A DNA stretch of 51,962 nucleotides from contig NZ_SLZR01000022.1 in assembly GCF_004341165.1 (NCBI RefSeq), positions 1 through 51,962 of the forward strand, given 5' to 3'. The stretch is from Reinekea marinisedimentorum (lineage in GTDB: Bacteria; Pseudomonadota; Gammaproteobacteria; Pseudomonadales; Natronospirillaceae). A program made the translations under genes and the position numbers. Shown piece after piece: positions 1-7,110 of this stretch. Under the pieces are notes generated by a model, which did not search any database, had not been told where the DNA came from, and worked only from the letters and a program-made list of their open reading frames with translations. The first letter of the stretch is position 1. Every line of letters begins with the position of its first letter.

Positions 1-95
1 ACGAGCAAATGTATAACTGAGGAGCCCGGTGCGGTAGTTCCGCACGCCGGGATCTGTATGGGGGCGGTTCGGGTAACTGGCCGTCCTATCATGAC
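1..95 (+). mobile_element. 3' end of a probable group II intron (domains V and VI)
   Basis: Positions 22-54 form a hairpin like group II intron domain V: GAGCCCGG and TGCGG arms, a short loop, then CCGCA and CCGGGATC arms. It is followed by a second hairpin with a GGGCGGTT...AACTGGCCGTCC stem and the ending CCTATCATGAC, which fits domain VI and the 3' splice end near position 95. The pattern resembles bacterial class C introns, which are known to sit next to terminators or integron attC sites. The intron body and any reverse transcriptase lie outside the left edge. The exact 3' end and the class are inferred; a structure search with a group II covariance model would decide. Confidence 0.68.
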
Positions 96-105
96 CGTGT
101 AGAGT

Positions 106-504
106 ATGAAAGAAATCTATAGGGATTTAATAGTTATCATTGTAGCTGCAATAAGCACTTTGATTTGGATGTTTGGATTTGGAAAAATTCACTACTTGCT
201 ATACATCGCAGTTGGTGCACCGGAGCAACCTACTAAATGGCTACATTTAATGTTACTTGCCCAATCCTGCTTAATGGGTTTTCTTCCTAGCATGGCAGTA
301 GGCGGAATTATGCAATCATTAAGGTCTTTTTGGGTTTATGTTATAGCTGTGTTTTCGTGCGTACTTTTTGTTACAGCCTTCATGAATCCAAATGCTGTTT
401 TAGGTCGGCTTTCAAGTTCTGGTTTTTGGTACTTTATTTTAGGTGGTTTGCTGGGTGGCGCTTTGCCACAGCTATGGCTAACTGCACGTAACAAAACGCT
501 GTAG
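106..504 (+). CDS. Small membrane protein, cassette gene 1
   Basis: This is a 132-residue protein of unknown function with about four hydrophobic segments (roughly residues 8-38, 47-66, 73-95 and 106-126), so it is probably an inner-membrane protein. It follows the intron end by 10 bases. Its stop codon lies inside the downstream attC-like site, which is typical of integron cassette genes. The coding sequence is AT-rich compared with the central operons. I recognise no family. Confidence 0.6.
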   Translation: MKEIYRDLIVIIVAAISTLIWMFGFGKIHYLLYIAVGAPEQPTKWLHLMLLAQSCLMGFLPSMAVGGIMQSLRSFWVYVIAVFSCVLFVTAFMNPNAVLGRLSSSGFWYFILGGLLGGALPQLWLTARNKTL

Positions 505-581
505 CAATACGGCTTTAGATACACCGCTTCGCGGCAGGCCGTAGGACTCGCATACGCTCGCCGCTAAGCTTGGCGTTAGGT
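486..581 (+). repeat. attC site 1
   Basis: The left core ACGTAAC (486-492) contains bases complementary to the right core GTTAGGT (575-581). Inside, GCTGTAGC faces GCTAAGC, a pairing with one unpaired G, the asymmetry typical of attC L''/L' boxes. The upstream gene's stop codon falls inside the site and the next gene starts eight bases after it. Confidence 0.72.
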
Positions 582-588
582 TTTTCTT

Positions 589-897
589 ATGAGTAACCCC
601 TTACAAGCTCTTAAAATTGATTATTGGTATAAAGCAGTCCTTGTAATATGTACCGCTCTACTAATTATTTGCCTGACAGTTCCATTACAAGGTGTCAGTA
701 ATCCTATTGCATCGTTGATTTGTATTGGCGGAATTTTTATTGGCTTGGGAGAGTGGATAAATCATCCACTGCAAACCAGTGTCGGAAATGGTTTTCAGAT
801 AACCGGTCACCCAAGGCGTTTTAACTTCCTTGGTTCTGTTTTCGTTTTGATCGGCCTAGGGTTAGTAGGTTACGGTGTATATTCTATTGTACCTTAA
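589..897 (+). CDS. Small membrane protein, cassette gene 2
   Basis: This is a 102-residue protein with three predicted membrane segments (about residues 16-34, 40-57 and 78-99) and a polar stretch with GEWINHP between the second and third. It sits between attC sites 1 and 2, so it forms one complete cassette. Function is unknown; no catalytic motif is visible. Confidence 0.62.
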   Translation: MSNPLQALKIDYWYKAVLVICTALLIICLTVPLQGVSNPIASLICIGGIFIGLGEWINHPLQTSVGNGFQITGHPRRFNFLGSVFVLIGLGLVGYGVYSIVP

Positions 898-999
898 ACC
901 TAACAAACCAAGGCTACTCAGGCCACAACTCCGCTCCGCGGTTGGCCTTGGACTCAAACACGCTATGCGCGTTTTTGCCGTAGCTTAGGAACGTTAGCT
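898..999 (+). repeat. attC site 2
   Basis: Left core ACCTAAC (898-904) and right core GTTAGCT (993-999) enclose a 102-bp imperfect palindrome. The L'' box AAGGCTAC pairs with L' GTAGCTT leaving one extra G. The central part has a further CCAAGGC/GCCTTGG stem. This is one of the clearest attC sites in the window. Confidence 0.78.
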
Positions 1000-1020
1000 C
1001 AAGGAAGTGGATAGCTAAAT

Positions 1021-1464
1021 ATGAACTCAAGTGATAGTAAGCTTCTAAAGAAAGTTAGCCAATTAGAGCGTAAGTTAGAGAGTGGGATTAGTGAAACTGA
1101 GAGAGAAGGATATGTACCCAATAAGTACGGAACATATGACTCACTACTTCTCAGGAATAAACTATTTGAAATGTATTCTGAATTAGTTAATAAGCATCCG
1201 TCCGAAGAATACTTTCAGTATCTGCAAGCTAGTTCTTATTGGCGAGCAAAATCCTATGCAGAAGCTCTGAAAATTTATGACCAGGTAATATTAGCAAATG
1301 GACTCTATAGAGTAGCCTCTTTGAAAATGCAATCCTGCATTTTGTTTGAAATGGAAGAGTTCGAAGTGGCAGAAGAAAAATATGAACTCTATAAACAAGA
1401 AGCCAGAGCTGCAGGTGAAAATGTGTGGCGAGAAAAAGTAAGTGATCTATATCCTGACAGCTAG
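1021..1464 (+). CDS. TPR-like protein, cassette gene 3 (copy 1 of 2)
   Basis: This is a 147-residue soluble, helical protein. The stretch from about residue 62 to 132 (YFQYLQASSYWRAKSYAEAL onward) has the spacing of two tetratricopeptide-like helix pairs; the N-terminus looks like a short coiled coil. It probably mediates protein contacts, but no partner is known. It is nearly identical to the gene at 50579-51022: the visible protein differences are Met/Ile in the FE(M/I)EEF segment and Asp/Gly in the last residues. Homology to the other copy begins at the core GTTAGCT, so the two are copies of one cassette. Confidence 0.65.
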   Translation: MNSSDSKLLKKVSQLERKLESGISETEREGYVPNKYGTYDSLLLRNKLFEMYSELVNKHPSEEYFQYLQASSYWRAKSYAEALKIYDQVILANGLYRVASLKMQSCILFEMEEFEVAEEKYELYKQEARAAGENVWREKVSDLYPDS

Positions 1465-1513
1465 CAAGCGCAGGCTGTCGGGCTAACGCGCGCCGCTTAG
1501 CTTTGCATTAATG
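1459..1513 (+). repeat. Degenerate or truncated attC site 3
   Basis: The left end AGCTAGCAAGCGCAGGCTGT matches the attC following the second copy of this gene (51017 onward) for about 25 bases, then diverges. The left core has AGC where AAC is expected and the right core is only a poor match (ATTAATG). It looks like a shortened or recombined attC. Confidence 0.4.
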
Positions 1514-1918
1514 CATGGAAATGAACCAGTGGAAATAAAACTCTTTTGGTCTGAATCCTCCGGGAAGACTATACCAGTTTGCCAAACTGATGTTTTTAGC
1601 GAAGACGGAACCGATATCTTAGGATGCCTGTTAATGGATGACGGTGGCCTTCCAGAAGAAAGTACTTTCAAATGGGTTGAAGAAGGGTTAATTAGAGTTA
1701 GTGCAGTTTTATCTAAAAGTGAGGACTCTCAAGATTGGAATCGAGAATCATGGGGTGCAATTATTAGCTCTACTAATGTTCAGGTTTATTCGCTCTTAGA
1801 TAAATCGTGTAGCGTACTTTTAGATATCAACACTTTCAATACTGCGTTACAAGAGTGGCAAGGCTTTATTGAATCCAAAGAACGGACTAAAGAAGTAAAG
1901 CATGTTGTTTCTCACTAA
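1511..1918 (+). CDS. Hypothetical soluble protein, cassette gene 4
   Basis: This is a 135-residue soluble acidic protein with no signal peptide or membrane segment. It opens with alternating hydrophobic residues (EIKLFWSE) and ends with a Lys/His-rich tail. I recognise no family. The start lies at the end of a degenerate attC and a weak attC-like site follows, so it is probably a cassette gene. Another in-frame ATG two codons later (1517) is an alternative start. Confidence 0.5.
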   Translation: MHGNEPVEIKLFWSESSGKTIPVCQTDVFSEDGTDILGCLLMDDGGLPEESTFKWVEEGLIRVSAVLSKSEDSQDWNRESWGAIISSTNVQVYSLLDKSCSVLLDINTFNTALQEWQGFIESKERTKEVKHVVSH

Positions 1919-1920
1919 AG

Positions 1921-1996
1921 CATTTAATAAGCGCAGTCTGGTATGGGCGAATTTTCCGCTAGCGCTACAAATTTAGGAAAGCTGCAGGCGTTATGG
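1921..1996 (+). repeat. attC-like site 4 (weak)
   Basis: The left side reads CATTTAATAAGCGC and the right core is GTTATGG after GCTGCAGGC. Size (76 bp) and position between two small same-strand genes fit attC, but the cores deviate from the consensus. Confidence 0.4.
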
Positions 1997-2012
1997 CTAA
2001 GGTCTAATTAAG

Positions 2013-2336
2013 ATGTTAATTATCTTTAAAGTCGTAGTTGGTTTTTTGATTCTTTCAACTCTCTATTGGTTTTATCTCTGCAAAAAAATGTATGGCATGC
2101 TTGGAACCCGCCATGAGAGTGTATACGAGGAACTAGGAAAACCGACATTATTTCTAAATAATACGATTGAAAATGGACGTAAGTTTAATCGTTTCCTGTT
2201 TAAGCGCGAATGGTTAAGTCTCGATGATGTGGAATTGGAAAAGCATGGGGGGTTTATGTATTTCTATTTCTTTGTGCATGGCGCCATATTTGTTTTTCTA
2301 ATCGTAGGAAATTTCTTTGGGTGGTTTAAGCCTTAG
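2013..2336 (+). CDS. Small membrane protein, two membrane helices, cassette gene 5
   Basis: This is a 107-residue protein with a hydrophobic helix at each end (about 3-22 and 83-104) around a polar middle. The middle has the segment YEELGKPTLFLNN and a basic FLFKREW. The topology (helix, cytosolic loop, helix) recalls the UspB-like small membrane proteins, but the resemblance is only architectural. Function unknown. Confidence 0.58.
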   Translation: MLIIFKVVVGFLILSTLYWFYLCKKMYGMLGTRHESVYEELGKPTLFLNNTIENGRKFNRFLFKREWLSLDDVELEKHGGFMYFYFFVHGAIFVFLIVGNFFGWFKP

Positions 2337-2354
2337 TATCAAGTTTGAATTGAG

Positions 2355-2383
2355 ACACCTCTAGCTAACTTAACCAGAGGTGT
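2355..2383 (+). terminator. Hairpin between cassette genes 5 and 6
   Basis: ACACCTCT at 2355-2362 pairs perfectly with AGAGGTGT at 2376-2383 across a 13-base loop. There is no long T-run after it, so it may be a weak terminator or a remnant of a cassette site. Confidence 0.35.
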
Positions 2384-2414
2384 TTACGCCAAGGCACAAC
2401 AACCCACGAAAGAC

Positions 2415-2729
2415 ATGGAAATATTCAACTTGGAATTTCTTTTACTGGCATTTGTCATCCATATAGTAGGTTCCTCAATATGTATGTGGTTGGCTACAAA
2501 GTTTAGTTTTGTTGATTTAGAGCTTAAGCAAGTAGCTGTAATTGTTATCACCGTAAGCCTATTAGGTTTACTGCCTTATGTAGGCTTCATTCTATGCACA
2601 ATACTTTTCATTGTATTAGTCATGCGGTTATCGGGTTGTTCCGCATTTGATGCAGCGGCTGTCGGTATATTCACAAATATTTTTGTGTTTTCTGTAGTGG
2701 CGATAACAGCTCTTTCTTTGGTTTCGTGA
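2415..2729 (+). CDS. Small membrane protein, cassette gene 6
   Basis: This is a 104-residue, strongly hydrophobic protein with three membrane segments (about 5-27, 38-72 and 78-102). No motif beyond hydrophobicity is seen. It is the last small AT-rich gene before the ParD-like/aminopeptidase pair. A possible degenerate attC (GCTCAAC directly after the stop codon, to GTTATTA near 2810-2816) follows it. Confidence 0.58.
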   Translation: MEIFNLEFLLLAFVIHIVGSSICMWLATKFSFVDLELKQVAVIVITVSLLGLLPYVGFILCTILFIVLVMRLSGCSAFDAAAVGIFTNIFVFSVVAITALSLVS

Positions 2730-2853
2730 GCTCAACAAGCCAAGCTGTAATGGCCTAAAACGGTTTATCAGCGAATGCCGGGCCTGGGGAAAACCGCGAC
2801 ATCGGCACTGTTATTACCGGTGTGTAAAGAATCAAACTTCCTCTCTGACTATA

Positions 2854-2901
2854 TTGCCAGCTTATCTTTCAGTATATATGATTCGTATATAGATCATATA
2901 T
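2854..2901 (+). promoter_or_regulatory. Promoter with an inverted-repeat operator upstream of the ParD-like gene
   Basis: TTGCCA (2854-2859) and TATGAT (2877-2882) form a good sigma-70 promoter with a 17-bp spacer. The 9-bp arms ATATATGAT (2874-2882) and ATCATATAT (2893-2901) are a perfect inverted repeat, one arm covering the -10 box. Binding there would block transcription, which fits autoregulation by a small DNA-binding protein such as the ParD-like product; that link is inferred. Confidence 0.55.
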
Positions 2902-2913
2902 TAGGGGTTGGCT

Positions 2914-3120
2914 GTGGGTATTGTTAAAATTGGCGACGAACTGCATGGGGAAATTCGTAAGGCGAGCACAGTGATGGTTCGCTCTATCAACGCCCAGGCT
3001 GAGTATTGGATAAAGATTGGCATGCTTGCCGAGGCAAACCCGACGATGTCTTTTTCAGACATTATGCGCGACCAAATGAAGTTGGCCGACGTTGACGTAA
3101 GGAAGGCTGTCGGTGGCTAG
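2914..3120 (+). CDS. ParD-like antitoxin-family protein
   Basis: This is a 68-residue protein with a ribbon-helix-helix-like pattern: MGIVKIGDELHGEIRKAS, then SINAQAEYWIKIGMLAE. It matches what I know of the ParD-like family. I chose the GTG at 2914 because AGGGG lies about seven bases upstream and family members begin MGIVKI; a TTG at 2908 would add two residues. The end overlaps the start of the methionine aminopeptidase gene by 8 bases, so the two are translationally coupled. Proteins of this kind usually bind DNA and repress their own operon. There is no classical ParE toxin next to it; the partner here is an enzyme. Confidence 0.7.
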   Translation: MGIVKIGDELHGEIRKASTVMVRSINAQAEYWIKIGMLAEANPTMSFSDIMRDQMKLADVDVRKAVGG

Positions 3121-3886
3121 CGTAAAATTGAAAAGCTCTGAAGAATTGAGCGTAATGCGTGAGTCTGGTCGGCTTCTGGCCATGGTTTTTGATTACCTAG
3201 ATCGCTCTATCGGCGTTGGCATCTCAACCATGGAGATCAACAACCTGGCGGAACGGTACATTACCGAAGAGCTGAACGCCCGGCCGGCGAGTAAAGGCCA
3301 GTATGGGTATCAATATGTTCTGAATAGCTCTGTAAACCGCGTTGTATGCCACGGCATTCCTTCAACCACACAAATGCTGAAATCCGGTGACATCATCAAT
3401 GTTGATATCACACTAGAGCAGGGCGGTTTTATCGCTGATTCCAGCAAAATGTACATGATCGGTAACGTCACTCCAACCGCTAAGCGTTTGGTTGAAAAAA
3501 CCTATGAGGCTATGTGGGAAGGAATACGGTGTGTAAAGCCCGGCGCGACCCTTGGTGATATTGGCCATGCCATTCAAAGCCATGCCCAGAAGCATGGCTA
3601 CTCTGTTGTTCGCGAATATTGCGGGCATGGTATTGGGCGAGAAATGCATGAAGAGCCACAGGTGCTTCATTATGGTCAGGCAGGTAAAGGTTTAGCTTTG
3701 AAGGAAGGGATGGTGTTTACCATCGAACCGATGATTAATCAGGGTAAGGCCAAGGTTAAGCTGAAAAAGGATGGCTGGACCGTTGTTACCAGCGATAAGA
3801 AATTATCTGCGCAGTGGGAGCATACCATCGCCGTTACTTCCGATGGTTACGAGGTGCTGACGCTTCGGGCCGAAGAACGAACTTAA
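3113..3886 (+). CDS. map: Type I methionine aminopeptidase
   Basis: This 257-residue protein removes the initiator methionine from new proteins in the cytoplasm using two metal ions. The five metal ligands are visible: D98 (NVDITL), D109 (ADSSKM), H172 (GHGIG), E205 (FTIEPM) and E236 (WEHTIA), with H80 in VVCHGIP. Length is normal for the short bacterial type without an N-terminal zinc extension. The GTG start overlaps the ParD-like gene. Because it is coupled to a regulator, it is more likely a conditional paralogue than the housekeeping copy usually found near rpsB. That distinction is inferred. Confidence 0.9.
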   Translation: MASVKLKSSEELSVMRESGRLLAMVFDYLDRSIGVGISTMEINNLAERYITEELNARPASKGQYGYQYVLNSSVNRVVCHGIPSTTQMLKSGDIINVDITLEQGGFIADSSKMYMIGNVTPTAKRLVEKTYEAMWEGIRCVKPGATLGDIGHAIQSHAQKHGYSVVREYCGHGIGREMHEEPQVLHYGQAGKGLALKEGMVFTIEPMINQGKAKVKLKKDGWTVVTSDKKLSAQWEHTIAVTSDGYEVLTLRAEERT

Positions 3887-3928
3887 CAGGCTGACAGGCA
3901 TATCAAAAGGTGAACCTAAAACACAATA

Positions 3929-4407
3929 ACTAGTGGGCCAATTTAGGGCATTGAGCCAAACTTTTTGGTCTATATCGTTATGGCTTTTTTTAATTTGTGT
4001 CGGCCTAAAGGCCGACCTACAGGTTGGCTAAATGTGCCGGTTTAATTGGGGTTTGTAGGTCGGGCTTTAGCCCGACAAGTATAAAACTCAATAACTAGTC
4101 GGCCAAGTTAGGGCATTGAGCCAAACTTTTTGTCTATATCGTTGTGACTCATTTTAATTTGTGTCGGCCTAAAGGCCGACCTACAGGTTGGCTAAATGTG
4201 CCGGTTTCGTTAGGGTTTGTAAGTTGGGCTTTAGCCCGACAAGTATAAAACTCAATAACTAGTCGGCCAAGTTAGGGTATTGAGCCAAACTTTTTGGTCT
4301 ATATCGTTATGGCTTGTTTTGATTTGTGTCGGCCTAAAGGCCGACCTACAGGTTGGCTAAATGTGCCGGTTTAATTGGGGTTTGTAGGTCGGGCTTTAGC
4401 CCGACAA
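3929..4407. repeat. Three 165-bp tandem repeats with paired REP-like hairpins
   Basis: The landmark ACTAGT occurs at 3929, 4094 and 4259, exactly 165 bp apart, and the sequence between is nearly identical in all three units; the last unit is cut short. Each unit has two hairpins facing each other: GTCGGCC-TAAA-GGCCGAC (3999-4016 in unit 1) and GTCGGGC-TTTA-GCCCGAC (4059-4076). Each is close to the reverse complement of the other, as in bacterial interspersed mosaic elements. No gene is visible between 3887 and 4460. A related pair occurs at 45571-45635. Confidence 0.9.
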
Positions 4408-4424
4408 TAGCACTCAAATAAACG

Positions 4425-4456
4425 AAAAACGGAGCCTGCCGGGGCTCCGTTTTTTT
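4425..4456 (-). terminator. Bidirectional terminator after serA
   Basis: ACGGAGCC (4429-4436) pairs with GGCTCCGT (4443-4450). T-runs follow in both directions (T's at 4450-4456 on plus; AAAA at 4425-4428 gives T's on minus). It lies just beyond the serA stop codon and should terminate the serC-serA transcript. Confidence 0.8.
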
Positions 4457-4460
4457 GTGC

Positions 4461-5627
4461 CTAAATAGACCGTAAATGAAACACCTGCTCATCATCCGCA
4501 ATCGCATCCAGCACGGCTTGTGACGGGGCAGTTTCCAAATCCAGAATATTGTATGCAATGTTATCGCGGCTCTTGTTGAGCATATCCACCACGTTCAGGT
4601 TTTGCTCCGCCAGCAGGTTCAGTACATGGCTGAGTACCTTGGGTACGTTCTGGTTGGCAAAACATAGGCGGTGCGCGGTGGTTCGTTCCAGTTCGCAGTT
4701 AGGAAAGTTCACCGAGTTGCGAATGTTGCCATGCTCAATAAACTCCACGAGCTGCTGTGCACCCATGATCGCGCAGTTGGCTTCCGCTTCCGAGGTGCTG
4801 GCGCCAATGTGTGGCATGGCCAGAACATCGGTACGGTTGATCAGCCCCGGTTCCGGGAAGTCGGTGACGTAACAGGCAACGGTGCCGGCATCCAGTGCTT
4901 CAATCATATCGGCGCTGTTCACAATACTGCCGCGGGCAAAGTTGAGCACGCGGGCACCCTGTTTCAGGGTGGCGAGCGTGTCTTTGTTGAGCAGGTTTTG
5001 CGTAGCGGGAATGGCCGGCACATGCAGGGTGACATAATCGGAACGGCCCAGCAGCTGCTGAATGTTTTCGGCTTTTTGCACCTGTGAAGGTAGGCGCCAG
5101 GCTGCGTCTACGGAAATGGCCGGGTCAAAGCCAATCACGTTCATGCCCATATTCAGCGCCATGTTGGCAACGTTAGAGCCAATCGCGCCCAGGCCAATGA
5201 CGCCCAGTGTTTTGCCCATCAGCTCCTGACCTTTGAACTGCTTCTTCTGCGCTTCCATCATTGGGCCCATCTCATCAGAGCTGATGTTGGCCATGCCAGC
5301 AGCGAAGTTCATTCCGGCATAGATGCCCCGTGATGACAGCAGTAGCCCGGCCATCACCAGTTCTTTAACCGCATTGGCATTCGCACCGGGGCTGTTAAAT
5401 ACCACGATGCCCTGTTCGGTGCAGCGCTGAACCGGCACATTATTGACGCCGGCACCGGCGCGGGCGATGGCTTTTAACCCTTTGGGGAATTCCAGTTCGT
5501 GCAGGCTGGCACTGCGCAGCAGAATGCCATCGGGCTCGGCAATTTCGCTGGCCACTTCGTAGCGGTCACGCGGGAACTGATCCAGCCCTTCAATGGCAAT
5601 GGTGTTATAGGTTCTGATTTTATACAT
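4461..5627 (-). CDS. serA: D-3-phosphoglycerate dehydrogenase
   Basis: This 388-residue enzyme catalyses the first step of serine synthesis, oxidising 3-phosphoglycerate with NAD. The Rossmann nucleotide-binding motif GLGAIG is at residues 145-150, and the catalytic set R232 (NFARGS), E259 (DFPEPG) and H273 (MPHIGAST) is present. The last ~70 residues look like an ACT regulatory domain, so serine feedback is likely. The protein is a short form without the large intervening domain of some SerA proteins. It lies downstream of serC on the same strand, so the two genes form a serine-synthesis unit; an internal hairpin separates them. Confidence 0.93.
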   Translation of the reverse strand: MYKIRTYNTIAIEGLDQFPRDRYEVASEIAEPDGILLRSASLHELEFPKGLKAIARAGAGVNNVPVQRCTEQGIVVFNSPGANANAVKELVMAGLLLSSRGIYAGMNFAAGMANISSDEMGPMMEAQKKQFKGQELMGKTLGVIGLGAIGSNVANMALNMGMNVIGFDPAISVDAAWRLPSQVQKAENIQQLLGRSDYVTLHVPAIPATQNLLNKDTLATLKQGARVLNFARGSIVNSADMIEALDAGTVACYVTDFPEPGLINRTDVLAMPHIGASTSEAEANCAIMGAQQLVEFIEHGNIRNSVNFPNCELERTTAHRLCFANQNVPKVLSHVLNLLAEQNLNVVDMLNKSRDNIAYNILDLETAPSQAVLDAIADDEQVFHLRSI

Positions 5628-5709
5628 GAGTCTTTCCTGTAGCTTTACCGGCGTGTCCCCGGCATTTTTGTTTTTGTTGGGTACAGTAAAAAAGCGTTCT
5701 GTTTTCAGT

Positions 5710-5733
5710 GCCGCCAGCGCTGGTTCTGGCGGC
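5710..5733 (-). terminator. Hairpin between serC and serA
   Basis: GCCGCCAG (5710-5717) pairs with CTGGCGGC (5726-5733). On the minus strand it lies about 15 bases after the serC stop codon and is followed, after some bases, by a T-run (about 5685-5690). It may be a partial terminator or RNA-processing hairpin setting the serC/serA ratio. Confidence 0.5.
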
Positions 5734-5749
5734 TTTGTACTAAGGCGTT

Positions 5750-6862
5750 TTAGGCCACTTCGTTATAGGCCCACTCCAGCCATGGCAGCAGGGCTTCCAG
5801 GTCGGCGGCTTCAACCGTCGCGCCAGCCCAGATGCGCATACCGGCCGGTGCATCTTTGTAAGAGCCAATATCGAAGGCTACTTCTTCATCGGCCAGCAGT
5901 TTGATCATGGCTTTGACTTTGGCGGCGTCTAAATCGAGGCTGAAGCACACGCTGGTGTTGGAGCGGTTGGCTTCGTTTTCGGCCAGGAAGCTGATCCACG
6001 GTGTTTTCTCAACAAAGGCGCTCAATACCGCCAGGTTTTGTTCCGATTTAGTAATGGCCGCTTTGACACCACCGATTTCTTCCACCCAGTTCAGGGCATC
6101 CAGATAATCGGCCACACACAGCATGGAAGGTGTGTTGATGGTGGCACCTTCAAAGATACCTTCTATCAGCTTGCCTTTGGCTGTTAAGCGGAAGATTTTT
6201 GGCAGGGCGCGATCCGGCACGTAGCTTTCCAGGCGCTCAACGGCACGCGGTGACAGAATCAGCATGCCGTGGCCACCTTCGCCGCCCAGCACTTTTTGCC
6301 AGGAGTAGGTGATCACATCGAGTTTTTCCCATGGCATATCCATGGCGAATACCGCCGAGGTGGCATCGCAAATGGTCAGGCCAGTGCGGTCATCGGCGAT
6401 CCAGTCGGCGTTATCCAGCTTAACGCCCGAGGTGGTGCCGTTCCAGGTGAACACAACGTCGTGCTCCGGGTTCGCCTGGCTCATATCCGGCAACTGGCCG
6501 TATTCAGCGGTGACGGAGGTTACGTTTTCCAGCTTCAGCTGTTTGGTGATGTCGGTGATCCAGCCCTGACCAAAGGATTCCCAGCCGAAAACATCGACCG
6601 GGCGCTGGCCCAACAGGCTCCACATCGCCATTTCCATCGCACCGGTATCGGAGCCGGGCACCACACCCACGCGGTAACCTTCAGGAAGACCAAGAACCTC
6701 AGCGGTTTTGGTGCACGCCAGAGACAATGCGGCCTTGCCAATAGCCGAGCGGTGGGAGCGTCCAAGCAGGCTCAGATCCAGCTTGGAAACATCATAGCCC
6801 GGGCGCTTGCTGCATGGTCCTGATGAAAAGTTCGGATTATTGGGTTTAACGCTTGGTTTCAT
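5750..6862 (-). CDS. serC: Phosphoserine aminotransferase (Methanosarcina-type)
   Basis: This 370-residue PLP enzyme converts 3-phosphohydroxypyruvate and glutamate to phosphoserine. The fold-type I, class V motif [13 protein letters not shown] places the PLP lysine at K190; D166 (CDATSA) would contact the cofactor nitrogen, and SSGPC near the N-terminus is the family start. The sequence fits the Methanosarcina/alphaproteobacterial subfamily rather than the E. coli SerC type. An AGGAAG ribosome site precedes the start. It is followed by serA, the enzyme preceding it in the pathway. Confidence 0.88.
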   Translation of the reverse strand: MKPSVKPNNPNFSSGPCSKRPGYDVSKLDLSLLGRSHRSAIGKAALSLACTKTAEVLGLPEGYRVGVVPGSDTGAMEMAMWSLLGQRPVDVFGWESFGQGWITDITKQLKLENVTSVTAEYGQLPDMSQANPEHDVVFTWNGTTSGVKLDNADWIADDRTGLTICDATSAVFAMDMPWEKLDVITYSWQKVLGGEGGHGMLILSPRAVERLESYVPDRALPKIFRLTAKGKLIEGIFEGATINTPSMLCVADYLDALNWVEEIGGVKAAITKSEQNLAVLSAFVEKTPWISFLAENEANRSNTSVCFSLDLDAAKVKAMIKLLADEEVAFDIGSYKDAPAGMRIWAGATVEAADLEALLPWLEWAYNEVA

Positions 6863-7027
6863 CTTGGCTTTCTTCCTGTTGTAGGTTGATAACGTGATTT
6901 GCTGTTTTTGTAACTACTTATGCTAAGTGTTTGATGGGAAATTGAACACTGATGTCGGTGCTATTTTTAGCATATCTATGATGCGAATAGTGCATATATA
7001 AGTTGTGATTATTGCCTTGCTGAAAAG

Positions 7028-7057
7028 AACAACCCCGCACACGGCTGCGGGGTTGTT
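7028..7057 (-). terminator. Terminator after the PFOR gene
   Basis: AACAACCCCGCA (7028-7039) pairs with TGCGGGGTTGTT (7046-7057), a perfect 12-bp stem with a 6-base loop. Read on the minus strand it is followed by TCTTTTC. It lies about 55 bases beyond the PFOR stop codon and before serC. The 248-bp gap between the two genes otherwise shows only an AT-rich stretch expected to hold the serC promoter. Confidence 0.75.
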
Positions 7058-7110
7058 GTGGGTTTGGCAATGACCGGCTTTTCAAGGCCGGTCGCACCGG
7101 TGCAAACCGC

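Noticed and set aside
2730-2816. Full attC site after cassette gene 6
   Set aside because: GCTCAAC and GTTATTA are weak cores and I could not draw a convincing long palindrome, so I mention it only as possible.
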